This document shows positions 19,721 through 32,500 of a stretch of 64,000 bases of DNA, in pieces. Position numbers and translations under genes: made by a program. The first letter of the stretch is position 1, and the number at the start of each line of letters is the position of its first letter. The notes under the pieces were generated by a model. That model was given only the letters and a program-made list of their open reading frames with translations, searched no databases and had not been told where the DNA came from. Source of the DNA: Plutella xylostella (Eukaryota > Arthropoda > Insecta > Lepidoptera > Plutellidae); contig NC_064005.1 in NCBI RefSeq assembly GCF_932276165.1, positions 930,001 to 994,000 of the forward strand, read 5' to 3'.

Positions 19721-19842
19721 AGGGCGTCTTGCACAACAAAGTTAAATAAATTTAAATCTATGACCTCTTGCTCTGACATTATACTGTCAGAGCAAGAGAC
19801 AAACTATTTAATTTTGATTAACTTTGTTGTGCAAGACTCCCT
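19721..19842. mobile_element. Palindromic MITE
   Basis: The ends, AGGG(C/A)GTCTTGCACAACAAAG, are inverted. The inner arms CTCTTGCTCTGACA and TGTCAGAGCAAGAG also pair. Confidence 0.7.
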
Positions 19843-22290
19843 AAATATAAATTACTTAAATGTGTTTTGGCAACTTTCAATCTAAACCCATATGAATTGA
19901 TTTATAAAGCATTATAAAATGGTTTAATATTCATAACACATATCTAAATATATGACCAATAAATGAAATTACTACTTTTGACTAGTTCCAAACAGCTATT
20001 TTTGTAGTTAAGTAATATGTAATTAATCGCATTTTTCTATTATTAATATCGGTGCCTATCTATCGAATATTCCTGCAATTTCGCAATATTAATTAATGTT
20101 CTGTTTATTAATTACTTTGTAGAGCATATCCTTATGTTAACATTTCTATTTTATCTTTTTATGTTTTAGATTGTAAGTGTTGGCTCTAGGCTAGTTTTAT
20201 TATTGTAGACAATAAGGACCTCTATTCCCGACTCTTCCTTAAGATAAAGTGTCTGATGTGAAGCACTTTTGACTCATTTCATTGAAGTTTATACATGTAG
20301 GTATTACAATAACATAAATAATATGATCATTACCTAAAATATATAAACACAAACAAATAATTTAAATGAGTATTTGTATCAATAAAAATATAGTTACCTA
20401 TTTGTTCAAAGTAAATTAAATATAACATTTTTTTTATATAAAATTGCCTGAACAGCAACTTTATTAGAAAAAAAAAGTGATCCTGCTTCATACTTTATTT
20501 AAAAAAGTCGTTTAGTTGTATTTCTGCTTATGGTTGTGATATCATATTATTATTTGTTTGTAGCACGTGTTGTTAGCACAAGTATCGATATTATAATAAT
20601 TTTATTTTGTATTTAAGTAAGTATATATTTTTGTTTTTTTTTTCACTTCTTGCTGGTAGATGTCTGAATATTTTGTAACAATGTACTGTATACTCTGTTT
20701 TAATGAATAATTATTGGAAACTAGTAGTAAACTTCCATACAAGTTCAATAAATTAAAAGTTTAAAATGTAGCAGAAGTGTATGAAAGTAACTATCTTACT
20801 AGTTATTTGTAAATATAATTTATTCAAACTAGACATTAAATATATCAAGATACAGTATCGATCCAGTTACAGATCCATGGTTCTATTGTGACATAGTTCT
20901 ATTGACGCTGAATGCACTTTCAGACCATATGAAAGGCATAAAACAGACTCCTAAATCATCGCAATGGAACCCATATTTAAGCCGAAGGTCCAACGCTCCG
21001 GCTAAACTAAGTTAGTTTAGCTTAGCTCGCATACCTAGCTCACTCGCTAGATGGCGTTGTGGCCTGGCCTCACTGCCAAAACAACTGCCAGAATATTTTC
21101 ATAATAAACTATTCTCCATATCTGCTGTTCTATTTAAATGTGTACATATATGTAGTTTATTCACTTTCAATTAACGTCAGACAATACACTTCGCTAGGCT
21201 TACAATACAACCCCATAGTATAAAAACAACGCCTTGTAGATAGTTCACAGATTATAGAATATTATAGATTAATATTTAAATATTAAAGTTTATTAAAGAT
21301 GTGACTATTCGATCGGTATCGAATGTATTTACCTAATGGTAATGGAATATTAGAAAATGACTAGGGTATTTTTCTCGTAGTATCATTAAATATTCATCTT
21401 TGAGATTTATTTTAGTACAAATTTATATTTATATAATATATTCACCATTATTATAATTATTCTATGATAAATAAATGAAATGTTAAAGAACTCGAAAAGG
21501 TAGCGTGTTTTTAAATTACAAAATCCATTATTATTATTGTACAGGTATGTAGATGGATAAGTAATTGATTAGTTATTATTGTTTTTTTTAATCCATCCAT
21601 GAAATTGATTTTATAATTTAATGTTCCCTATTATTTGTTACTTTTAATGTTGTTTCTACGTACCAAAATATATGTATTTTAATATTTCATCATTGTTTAA
21701 ACTTAAATTGATTATTTATTTTAGTTCGTAATAGGGAAAACTTATCAATTTATTACTACTGTATGTAAAATTCAATTATATTCCAGAGAAAAACCCATTA
21801 AAACTTAGCAATAGATTCGTTTCCAATATGAATGTTGATAAGAATATAAAATTAATTCTAATTCGTTATCCAACAATGTTTTCATCAAAGCATTTAAGTA
21901 CCATTTTCTAACGTATTAAGATAGATACGGCGGGTGTAATGAAAGATTACATTACAAAAAAATAAAAATTCCGTATACCTATACTTAGAAAAATAAATTT
22001 ACGTATTCGGGGAATTTACGAAAATATCCTTCTCCATACAGATTATTTAAAAAATGGACTTCGAAGCGAATTTTCGAAATATTTTAATTAAAACTCATAC
22101 ATTGCATGCAAAATGACTCGTAAATTTCCCGACGGTGTTGCAAATAATTCTGAATATTTATGAATGTGATGGAAAATAGCAAAATGTCCTGTCAAACGGA
22201 TATTACAGTTAAAAATGTTAACCAGCATAATTGTATTCTATAAGTTTGTTAAGTAAGGAGAACAATAAAAACTTGAATGTTTTACAAAAT
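19843..22290. other. AT-rich intergenic DNA without recognised genes
   Basis: About 2.4 kb of very AT-rich sequence. No exon, tRNA or clear element boundary was seen on either strand. Confidence 0.5.
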
Positions 22291-22492
22291 TAATGTTTTA
22301 TTTACATACCTCCTTATCGTATTTCATACATAAACTTATTCTTATACATTGTACAAAATAAACAACCTATTTTATACAGTTCACAAAACGCAAAACTGCC
22401 AATCAGCCCAAACTCCTCAATCGATAAATTATTAAATGCTTATTATTATACTTTATTTTGCAAGTAAATTCTTATCAACAAAGTCGTCATCA

Positions 22493-25121
22493 TCACCTCA
22501 ACACTCCATCCAAATCAAAGTTAGCGTAGCAACTAAATTCATTAGCCAAATTATTCCTATGATGCGGTTGAAACTCACACAGTTTCAAATCCAACAGTCC
22601 TTCGACCTTTTCCCTCATGATCGCTCCCGTGCACACAACTATCTTGTCTTTGGCCATCAGTTTTATTGTCTGTGACGTTTTTGTGATGCATTCTTCAGAG
22701 AGGAAGGGCGGGTCGGCCACCACCAGGTCGCAGCTCTGTGGCAGGTCTCCGGGCAGCTTGTCGGGGTGGTTATAGTCGTAGAAGACAAAGTTTGGTGCGT
22801 GCACCTCGAACCTTCTGTCGTATTCTAGTAGCGTTACTGGAAATGGGAGAGGAAATTAATTAGCTATATGTCGTTGGAGAAACATGTCATTATAGATTGG
22901 CAAGTTGCTTGGCGACCCTCCTTGCGGGGTGAAAGACGCGGAGGGGACGAGGTACCCAAGACGACAGCGGGTAGCGGGAGGGGCAGCGGTGAAGGGCAAC
23001 GCGTGCACTGCATGTCATTGTTACGGCAGTCTCGGCCGCGCAGCCGAGGCGGCCACATGTCTTATATAGTCTGTCATAATTTGAGTGCGACCCACATGAG
23101 ATCATTGATCCTGAGACCATTAGTCTTAGGATGAGTGTTGAGGCCTTTTTAATATTATCATTATATTATTATTAGGTATCTATAATTCGTCAACAAAATA
23201 ACGTTAAAAACAACAAATCGTATAATGTCTCAATATAGGGGCTTCTTGTAGAACAGCGTACCGGATCAGTCATGCTACGCGGCTAAAGGTTGGTACTGCG
23301 CAGTCAGATACGAAAAAGTAAACAACAACGACGAAGAGTCCATATGACAGTGCGTCAGTTGTCAGTTCTTGTAACTAGGAAAGCAACCAAAATTTATGTG
23401 ATTTAATGAAAGTAATTAATGAGCAAAACACAGAGAAAAATTACAAAATTGATGAAATTTTGAAAGAAAATGGTCATATCGTGCTTCGCCTACCCCCATA
23501 CCACCCGGAATTAAATCCTATTGAACTTGTGTGGCGGTACGTGAAAGGCGAGCTCGCAAGAACGTCGATTGACTCTAACTTAGATAAAGAGATAAAAGAC
23601 TTAGAGTTGCTTTTCTCTAATTATTCACCTGAAAAGTGGAAAAATTGTGACGACCATGTCATAAAAGATTAAGACGAATATTATAAATCTGATAGAGTAT
23701 TTGACGATGTATTGGACAGGTATGTTATTGTTTATTTATAATTTAATGTAAATTAAACATAAAATATTATAGGTGTACACTGAACTAATATGACTGGCGT
23801 ACTCTAGTACATTATACTTCAAAGTAGGTATAATGTTTTTTGGTTTTTGTCTTAGATTTATAATTGAAGTTAATGAAAACGATGATGAAGATGAGGATGA
23901 CGACGACGATGAACAAGTTCAAACAGAGAGTGAACATGAAAGTGACATTGAAATTGATTTATAAAATAAAACACTTTTACATAAATAAATTCAAATTGGT
24001 AGATATTCTGAAGGTAAACATCCAAATTTTAATGCTGTCAAACTATAAATTTTAAGCTAAATATGACATTTATGGGAACACTCATAGAATAAAATTTTAC
24101 TTACGTCAGAAATAGTTACAAGCTATCGCGAGATTAATCCGGGCACACTTTTCTACGTGTGTAGCATGTCGTGCTACCTCGCCCCCGCCACTTCTTTCAC
24201 CCCGCAAGGAGGGTCGCCAAGTAACTTGCCACATTATAGGTATCAGTATGTGTGGCCTTCATTTTATAGGTTAAATATAATATGTTATGTAGTTAAATAT
24301 ATTCTAGATGTTAGTGATGAATATAATATGCAATCCTATCTGATAGATTGTTGGGGAAGATTAAGTGGCAGTGGCCTAGTCACAATTGCCAAAAAGTTAA
24401 GGCAGACGAATTCTCAGTTAAGACCAGGTAGTGGTTGGGTGAGGTAGGCCTAGGAAAGAGTACCTATTGCGGTACTAGTTTCTAGGGAAAGCCCTATTTT
24501 CAGCAGTGTATAATTTATTAGAATGAATGCTGATGAACTTTTTACAGTTACCAATAAAGTTAAATTCGATTCTGCTTACCAGTAGCCCGGTCGCCAACCT
24601 GTCTCTTGACAGGCACAAACAGAGTGGGACATGAAATGAGCGCCACCCGGCCTCTGTCCGGGACCGTCTTGTCTATGACTGACACTAGTGACTGCACCGT
24701 CGCCTCGTCATACCAGAACTGACTTAGTTGCTGAAAGAATAAGGTTATGTTGTTTATTTTTTTAAATTAGATATCTAAGAAAAGGATTTTATTTAAAACT
24801 GATTGTTGTTAGGTATTTATTTTATCTACTCTTTAAACACAAGGTGAACTTTATGTCTGAAGAAATATAGCCATTACATGGTGGATATCAATTAATTTGC
24901 TATAGTTGGGTTTCAAATCAATACTTCAAATTCAATTAACAGTTGACCAAAAGCTCATATTTTCTTACCCAATTCTCATCAAACAGGACATTTTCCTTCA
25001 GCTGGTCATCAGCCTCGAGCTTGGTGAAGATCTCTTGTCTCTTCTGCTGCTCCGTGTAGAACTCCTGGAGGGCGGCGAAGGTTTCCGCCGAGAGTGCAGG
25101 GACATCATCATCGTCTTCCAT
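22493..25121 (-). CDS. EEF1AKMT1: eEF1A lysine N-methyltransferase 1
   Basis: Three exons (25121-24969, 24730-24580, 22836-22493) join in phase to 215 codons, against about 214 residues in human. The N-terminus LSAETFAALQEFYTEQQ and DENWQLSQFWYDE are family hallmarks. The middle exon has the SAM-binding part (ALISCPTLF, then a Rossmann-like run). The last exon has FYDYNHPDKLP, the catalytic ADPPFLSEEC (DPPY in most relatives, F here) and LANEFSCY. The enzyme uses SAM to methylate a lysine of elongation factor 1A in the cytosol. A poly(A) signal on the minus strand lies near 22298-22303. Intron 2 carries a DNA transposon. The gene is divergent to NAA80, with a shared 745-base upstream region. 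Confidence 0.92.
22896..24233 (+). mobile_element. DNA transposon remnant with spliced DDE transposase tail
   Basis: Inverted ends GGCAAGTTGCTTGGCGACCC (continuing TCCTTGCGGGGTGAAAG) lie at about 22899 and 24232, with ATTATA near both edges. Inside on the plus strand, 23406-23716 codes the C-terminal part of an IS630/Tc1-like DDE transposase (LPPYHPELNPIELVWRYVKG, whose E is the likely third acidic residue). It has an in-frame stop at 23670-23672 where a Glu codon is expected. The frame then continues to a donor, and an exon at about 23853-23964 joins in phase to an acidic tail (DDEDEDDDDDE). The N-terminal half is absent. It sits in EEF1AKMT1 intron 2 on the opposite strand. Confidence 0.7.
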
Positions 25122-25866
25122 TGTGCTAGTTGAGAAGGCAGTATGATTACTTGTTAATAATCAAATCAATGAAATAGCATAACGATTGGGGCATTATTGT
25201 AAAACAAGTAGGTATAGCTTGATTTTTACAGTTGTAATTTCTGAAGGATGGTTCATGCTTATAAACCATGCATTTTTCAGGTTCCGCAGATAATTATTTA
25301 ATTATTCTGAAGCCAGATCGTTAATATAAGCCTGAAAAAGCTACAATACACGTGAAACGATAGTACTAAAAATCATAAACAAATAAAAGCATTAAATACA
25401 AAAGAATGAAGTTGGTATTTTACAACTTTCGCTTTCATATGATTTAAAGATGAGCCCATTATCTCGAGTAATCGCACATTACGGCCAGATTACGCAAAAA
25501 AATGCAACTTGAGCGGCGATTTGTATTTACGTGACAGTTAAAAATAGGTTAGTTTCGCTCCACCGTGTGATCATGAGGGACTTCGTGCGGGGAAAATTCA
25601 CGTTTTAAAAATGTAAATACCTTATTTTAGTATTGGAGATGTCCGACAAGAAACACCAGAAGATTTTTCTGCAGTGAGTAAATAGAATTATTGTTGTTTT
25701 TTCATGAAATTGCTGAAAAATGCAAATTATAAACTCGAAATACACTTTTCATTTGACAATTTTGACGTTTGGAATGTTACCAGAAAATTTAAAATAATTC
25801 TACCTTTACCTTTAAAACATTTCACTTGGTAGAAAATATTACTTATGCGAGATATTTGTTTCAGAA
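25122..25866. promoter_or_regulatory. Divergent upstream region of EEF1AKMT1 and NAA80
   Basis: 745 bases between two oppositely directed start codons. No TATA box stands out at the usual distance. A possible NAA80 leader exon ends at a GTGAGT donor near 25675, pairing with the TTTCAG just before the ATG. Confidence 0.4.
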
Positions 25867-26478
25867 ATGGATTTACGTAATTTAGAAGTACTGGCTATCC
25901 ACAAATACCCTGAGCACATGGAAGAATGCTGCAAATTGATAAACGACGAGTGGCCTCGCAGTGAAACCGCCAGAATGATGATGCTACAAGCATCTTGCGA
26001 CACTCTACCCACAAGCCTTATATTGATAAGAGATAGAACTTTAGTTTTGGGCCACTGCAAACTAACTCGTATCCCAAATATACCTGAGAGTTGTTTTTTA
26101 GAAACAGTTGTCATAAGCAAAAAATTTAGAGGACAAAAGTTAGGCTCTTTTCTAATGACTAAAGTAGAAGAATACTGTAAAAATGAATTGAAACTAACCA
26201 TGGTTCACCTATCAACAAAGGGCCAAGAGAACTTTTATAGTAAACTTGGCTACTCCGTGTGTGCTCCAGTCTCTATTTATGGTTATTCTCAGCAGCCATT
26301 ACAGTCAATAAATAAAAATTATAGCAATGAGAATATTGTTGCAAAACCTGTGCCAAAAGAAAATACAAGTGTACGTGTGAATATACCTCCTCCCCCTCCA
26401 CCCCCACCGATTAACAATGGTATTATACCGATAAGCACTTTAAAATCAAGCAAAACTTATATGTCGAAAGTATTATAG
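25867..26478 (+). CDS. NAA80: Actin N-terminal acetyltransferase NAA80 (NAT6)
   Basis: One uninterrupted frame of 203 residues with a good start context (AGAAATGG). A GNAT fold is visible. INDEWPRSETAR (about 26-36) is typical of NAA80; LETVVISKKFRGQKLGSFL (79-95) holds the acetyl-CoA motif R-G-Q-K-L-G; FYSKLGYSV (123-131) is the usual C-terminal GNAT motif. After the domain comes a linker with eight prolines in a row (174-181), a known NAA80 feature that recruits profilin-actin. The enzyme acetylates the processed acidic N-terminus of actin in the cytosol. A poly(A) signal lies at 26552-26557. Its 3' end converges with RRP5, 121 bases away. Confidence 0.92.
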   Translation: MDLRNLEVLAIHKYPEHMEECCKLINDEWPRSETARMMMLQASCDTLPTSLILIRDRTLVLGHCKLTRIPNIPESCFLETVVISKKFRGQKLGSFLMTKVEEYCKNELKLTMVHLSTKGQENFYSKLGYSVCAPVSIYGYSQQPLQSINKNYSNENIVAKPVPKENTSVRVNIPPPPPPPPINNGIIPISTLKSSKTYMSKVL

Positions 26479-26599
26479 TCATGTTTATTTATATCAATAA
26501 TAATGTACAAAATGTTATTTAAAGTATAGACCGATTTATACCTAGTTTTTTAATAAAACAAAACTAATGATTTAACAATTTGTCTGTTCATTTATTAAT

Positions 26600-29500
26600 T
26601 TAAAACTTCGCCTTCTCAATAAACTCCATGGCCTTCTGTCGCACGCTCTCGATCTGCTTCTCGTCCCCGAGCTTCTCTTCGACTTCGATCCACTTCTTGA
26701 ACAACACTTTCATCTTTCGCGCCGGCAGTTTCAGTGACGTCATCCGTTCCAGGACTTGCCTGTGGGAAAAAATACATAGGTTTGTAAAATTGGTAGAAAA
26801 TTAAACACATATCAACTCGGAAAGGAATCTTCACCGTATCGCTTATCACCTCGCCGTAAACCAGGCATCAACCTTACGTAAGCACATCAATTCGGCTACG
26901 GATAGGTATGGGTCGATACTTGTGCTTGTGAACTTTAAGAAACATCACCGGTGTTGCCAGCTAACCACTCATATTTGCCATTCCACCTCACCTGCACTGC
27001 TCCAGCTCCTTGGCCTTCACCATCATGTCCACGTACGTGCAGCACACGTCCACGCGTTGCGGGTAGGCACCGAGAAGCTGTTCGAACAGAGCCTCGGCGC
27101 GCTCGCGGGACCCGCTCGAAGCTTCTAGAAGCGCGAACTGGACTAGCACGTTCACGTCTGTGGGGGAGAGTGGGTGTTGGTTAACAAGAAATCTAAAAAT
27201 GACGTGTCTTTAAAAAAAAATCTGCCCCGTTCGGAGATTGAGGGTCGATCAGTTCGGCATATATTTTACTGCCAGTTTCTATAAATATATCTACCGATTA
27301 CTGGAAGTTACTTTCATACAATTTTGACACATTAAAAGTTAGTTAACCAGTCATCGGTTGATAGAGTTATTGAAACTGGCAGTTAGTGTTACTAACCACT
27401 AAACTACCAGTCGCCAATCATAAATAGGTCTACCTACTCTAGTTCTAAAAGTCACTCAAAATCCGCGAAGATTTCCGCGTTTAGCAATCGAAAAATTATA
27501 AATCACATTGGAAAATTATGATTGTGTTTCTTTTCCATCACCATCTCAAGGGAATATACTAACGCTCTCGCTTATCCAGCACTTTGATCGCGTGTTGCAT
27601 GGCGCGCCTGGCCGCGTCCACGAGCCCGGCGCGGTACGCCGCGGCGCCGCAGCGGCTGAAGCAGCCGCCCGACTTGTAGCGACGAGTTATCAGCTCCGTG
27701 AGGGTGCATGCGGGGTCGAACCCGAGACCTTTCCACTCACTAGCCACTAATGCATCAACCAAGTGAAAGTAACTGTGTCTGTCTGTTACTCTTTCACGCC
27801 AAAACTACTGAACGGATTTGAATGAAATTTGGTATACATACGGTCTAGACCCTGGGAAAGAACATAGGCTACTTTTTATCCCGGAATTCCCACGGGAAAA
27901 CTTTTTAAAGCGAAGCGAAGCGCGCGGGAACAGCTAGTATTCTATATGTCTGCTAATTTATTTAAACCTGCACAGCGGTTTTTTTTTTTTCCAATCGCGG
28001 CTATTTCTATCGCGGAATTCGCACTTTTTTAAGGCGAACCGAAGATTGCAGGAACAGCTAGTAGCTAACAAACAAAACACATAAAACTGCATATACTAAC
28101 GCTCCCGCTTGTCCAGCACTTTGATCGCGTGTTGCATGGCGCGCCTGGCCGCGTCCACGAGCCCGGCGCGGTACGCCGCGGCGCCGCAGCGGGTGAAGCA
28201 GCCGGCTGTCTTGTAGCGACGCGTCATCAGGTCGATGAGGGTGGATAGCTCCTGGGGAGAAGAAGAATAATGTAGAACGGTAGAAGGAAACAAAAATATT
28301 GAGCGACTGATAATCCAGGGAATAAGGGTTGACTTACAAATAGTGATTCTATTTCTTTATAAATTATGTTGTCAGTCCAGGAAGGCGCTCGAGTTTGCGG
28401 CACGTCATAAAGGGAAAGGCATTAAGAAAAGTCAAAAGATGGTATTACGTTTATTAAGATGCTTTGCAGCCGGGACTAGGTGATAAATCATTATTCCCCT
28501 TCCCTGCCACATACATGTGTTGCATTAAAATTACAGCACCATCTCCTTTTGACTTACAACAAGCGAGATCGATTGGCTGTCGGCAATTTTCATCTCACTA
28601 TGTCGTCGCTTTAGCGATAGACGTTTACTGTGTGCCACCGTTACAGTTACAGCGCTAGACCAACCCTAGTATTTGTCACCAATACAAAGATGAGGTGAGC
28701 CGGATGGCGTCCCACCCTACATTTTCCAGTCTGTGGTCTACTTCCTATAGTTAACATTACAACATGGACCCACCTGTACTTTAGCAGTGTCGGCGTAGAT
28801 GTCGAGCAGTTTCGAGTGCACCTCGTACGTGTCGTTCATCTGTAGGGCCTCCTCCAGGGTCTTCTGCATCGTTTCCTAGACAACAAACATTGCACTTTTA
28901 ATGAATGAATTGTACAAGAATGATTCAAAGAGTTATGGAAAGCCGAAAGGGGGTGACTGAGGGGTTCAACCTTAACAACTATTGTAAGTGTGGAATAGCT
29001 TTTTAAGTTTCTATGGAAAAAGAAAAAATTCAAAGTAGAAATCTGACACCATGGATTAACGTATAGACTACTCTTGTATTGCCCACCGGAAATACTGTTT
29101 AAGGCAAATAAATTTAAGGCAAAGGTCTACTTCCCATGAAGGAACGGGTTAGCCCTAGTCCACCACGCTGGTCTTGAGGTATAGCAGAATGTATGGTACA
29201 ATTCTATATCATCACACTTCACACTCGTCCGTACCTTGGTGCCGAACCTGTTCTCCAAGTTGAGCAGCGCGAGCCACACGTTCAGCTTCTCCTGCTCCTC
29301 CCTGAACGATATGGAGGAGAGAGCGCGCCGCGCCACCGCGCGCGCCTTCTCGATCTCTGTCGCCTGGAAGATGATCACAATGCAATAGATGAATAACGTT
29401 TAAAAAAACATATATATACATATTAATTTTTAAAGTTAGAATAGCCACAATCGCTGCCTTATCGCTAAATGCGATGTCTTACAGGCAATCTTTGTTTGAA

Positions 29501-32500
29501 TGACAGAGTCATGGAATAAATGAGGAAGGCGTACACGTATTGTATTTGCGTAAGTATGACACATTCATGTTTATGTTACTGTAAAAGCCCGAACAACGGT
29601 AAATCCTAAGATTTACGCGTAAAACCTAAGATTTACCAACTCTTAATGGTAAAAGCCCGAAAGATTTTGCGATTCGCACTTTTACCACTATTCACTTGGT
29701 AAATCTTAGGATTTACTAATGTAAATCCTAAGATTTACCTTAGTAAAGCACAGGCACGGTAAATGTTGAAAAAGCCAGGTTATAACTTATAACCTCCGTA
29801 GTCGAACAAAGCGTCCGTAGTCGAGCGGGCTTCAGTGATCGTAACTGATCACTGAGGTTTAGCAACAACCAGCATGGTGCATGGTCAGCCATTGGATGGG
29901 TGACCGATTTCAAGTGGTTCTTTTCTGGATGCTTTCGTGCTTCAGACGGCACGTTAAGCCGTGGGTCCCGGTTGCTGCTTCGGTAGCAGTCGTTAAGCCT
30001 AGTCAGAGGCCTTCGGGCGGCTTGAAAACGTCTGACAGTCGGGTTGCCCACTTACCCGACCACTCGCTCAGCACAAGCTTGCTTGTGTTGGGGTCCACCA
30101 ACCCGCACTAGGCCAGTGTGGTGGACTAGATCGAAACCCTTCCTTCATTGGAAGGAGACCCGTGCCTCAGCAGTGGGGACGTAATGAGTCGTCATGATGA
30201 TGATAACTTTAAACTATAAGTACTATACTATAACTAAAAAATGTAACTGTCTCAAAAAATGCTCGTCGAAGAAATGCACTTGCAAGTCATCAGGATTACT
30301 TTGTAATTCAAAATGCCATAACAGCACTCCGTGTTGTAACAAGTAATTTTTTTTAACCTAGCTACCTATCTTTAATAATAGGTAGGTAATTATCTTTTGT
30401 TTTTTTCTCAATTTATTTGTTAAGTTACAAGCTAATTTGTTTTCAACAAGTATATTTCTGTACCTTCTAATAAATGCCAATAATTAACAAAAAAAATATA
30501 TAATATCGATTCTGTTATGTTTTTGAGAAGACATTTTAATAGTTTTAATTTTAACTATTTAGGAAATAATTTAGAGGTGGATAATAATTACAAAATGAAA
30601 AAATATATGATTATTACACATTGTTAAAATAATTATGTTGATTTAAAGGTTTTAAAATTACTGTTCATAAAAAATAATATAAATTCTGAAAGAAAATAAT
30701 TTTAGTTTTTGATTGAAATAAATGAATAGGTAATAATTAATCTTTGTTTAATTCCCAAAACCAACTTTTACTAGGTGTCAGTGGTAAAACCTAGCATTTA
30801 CCAAATTATAATGGTAAAAGCCCGAAAAAAATGACCCATTTTCACAAATCCTTACATTTACCAACTCATGTTGGTAAATCCTAAGATTTACTGGTAAATC
30901 CTAGGATTTACCGTTGTTGGGGCTTTTACAGTAACATTTACATTGTTCTCAACAGTAGGCACAAGTCCGAAAAACTTAATCTGACCTACTGAAATGGTAT
31001 ACCCGTTTTTATGTAAAAATAATTTACAGAATTGAAAGTCAGAACACAGACTTACAAGCTGCAATGTTACCAAAATACTAATGATGCCTAAGTCTAAGAA
31101 TACAAACCTGTAAATGCAGCGCCATATAACTAATCCACAGCCTGCTGTCATCAGGACTAGCGAGCAGCGCGCGCTCGTAGCCCTCCACGGAGGCGGGCGC
31201 GGCTTCGCGGGCCAGCTCCAGGGCTCGGACCCTCTCATCTTCAGCTCGAGCCTTGGCTAGCTTCTCGGAGACGGTGAGCTTCTTGCGCTTCTTCTTGGGC
31301 TGTGTTGTGTCCTGGTGGGGGTAGATTGAAAGAAGTAATTGTGTAATTAGAAAAATGAGATTTAAGCAGCCTAAGATTTTACGTTTTAACTCTGCTAAGT
31401 TTTTATTTATTTAATATTTTATTGCACAAATATGAGATATAAATGTACAACATTTTAATTTATGTTATCAAAATCTCTACCTATCATTGTCTGGAAGAAG
31501 TAGCCGAAGGTAGGTATGTAAAAGAATAAATCATAAATTCGTGATATGATGACAAACATTGTTTTTGCTATTAGTGAAAAAAACCTCGGATGGACATGGC
31601 CAATAATATCAAAAATAAAATCATTTGCTTACTGGTAAATGGAAATAACACTTACTTCCTCGTCACTGCTGCTGCTAGATTCAACTTCTTTCTGCGCATT
31701 CTGGTTCAGAGTGTCCACATCCATTGTCCAGAAGTCTTTAGCACTCGGCACATCTAACTCTGTGACCACTGCCGCCTCGGCTTTAGACTTTTTGCCCTCT
31801 TTCTCTTTCGCTTTTTCTTTCCTCTTTGATTCTTTTGTACTGACTTTATCAACTTTACCTTCATCGTTGAGTTCAGTTTTATTATCCTCAACTGATTCCT
31901 TCACTTCTGCTATTTCTTTCTTCTTCTTATCTTTTTTCTTCCATTCTGTAGACTCCTCTGTTTCAGGGAACTCCTTAAGTTTGTCCTGAGCCTTCTTTAA
32001 TGTTTTCGCTAAGATCTTTATTCGTTCTTGCACTATATTTTTTTCCGCGTGCATGGCAGTGTGGTATTTCTTGTTTTTTCCATGTAGTCCCCTCTCTTCT
32101 ATGTCAGTTATCTTTCCGTCTATAACATCTATGCGTCTCGCTCTAGCTTCAATAGACCTTATTAGTGAAACGACTCGTTTCTTGCATTTCTTTGCTGTGT
32201 CGCAATCTGACAGGTCTACAAGTTGCATGTCTATTGGAGTTAGAACTTCGTCACTTTCTGGTATGTCTGTGTCTATGTGGTCGCTTTCTGATGAAGCTTT
32301 GTTATCTTCTAGATCTTGCGCAATTTCCTCTGTAACTTTTTTACTCTTTTTCTTCTTTTTTGTCTCGACTTCTTCAGTTATATCTTCTGCTTCTTCTATG
32401 TGTTTATTTTTGTCCTTTTTCTTTTTAGGTTTTGTTTTTTGTTCAGTTTCATCTATTTCCATGTCTGATTCGATTTTATCATCTTCAGGTACTTCTTTTA

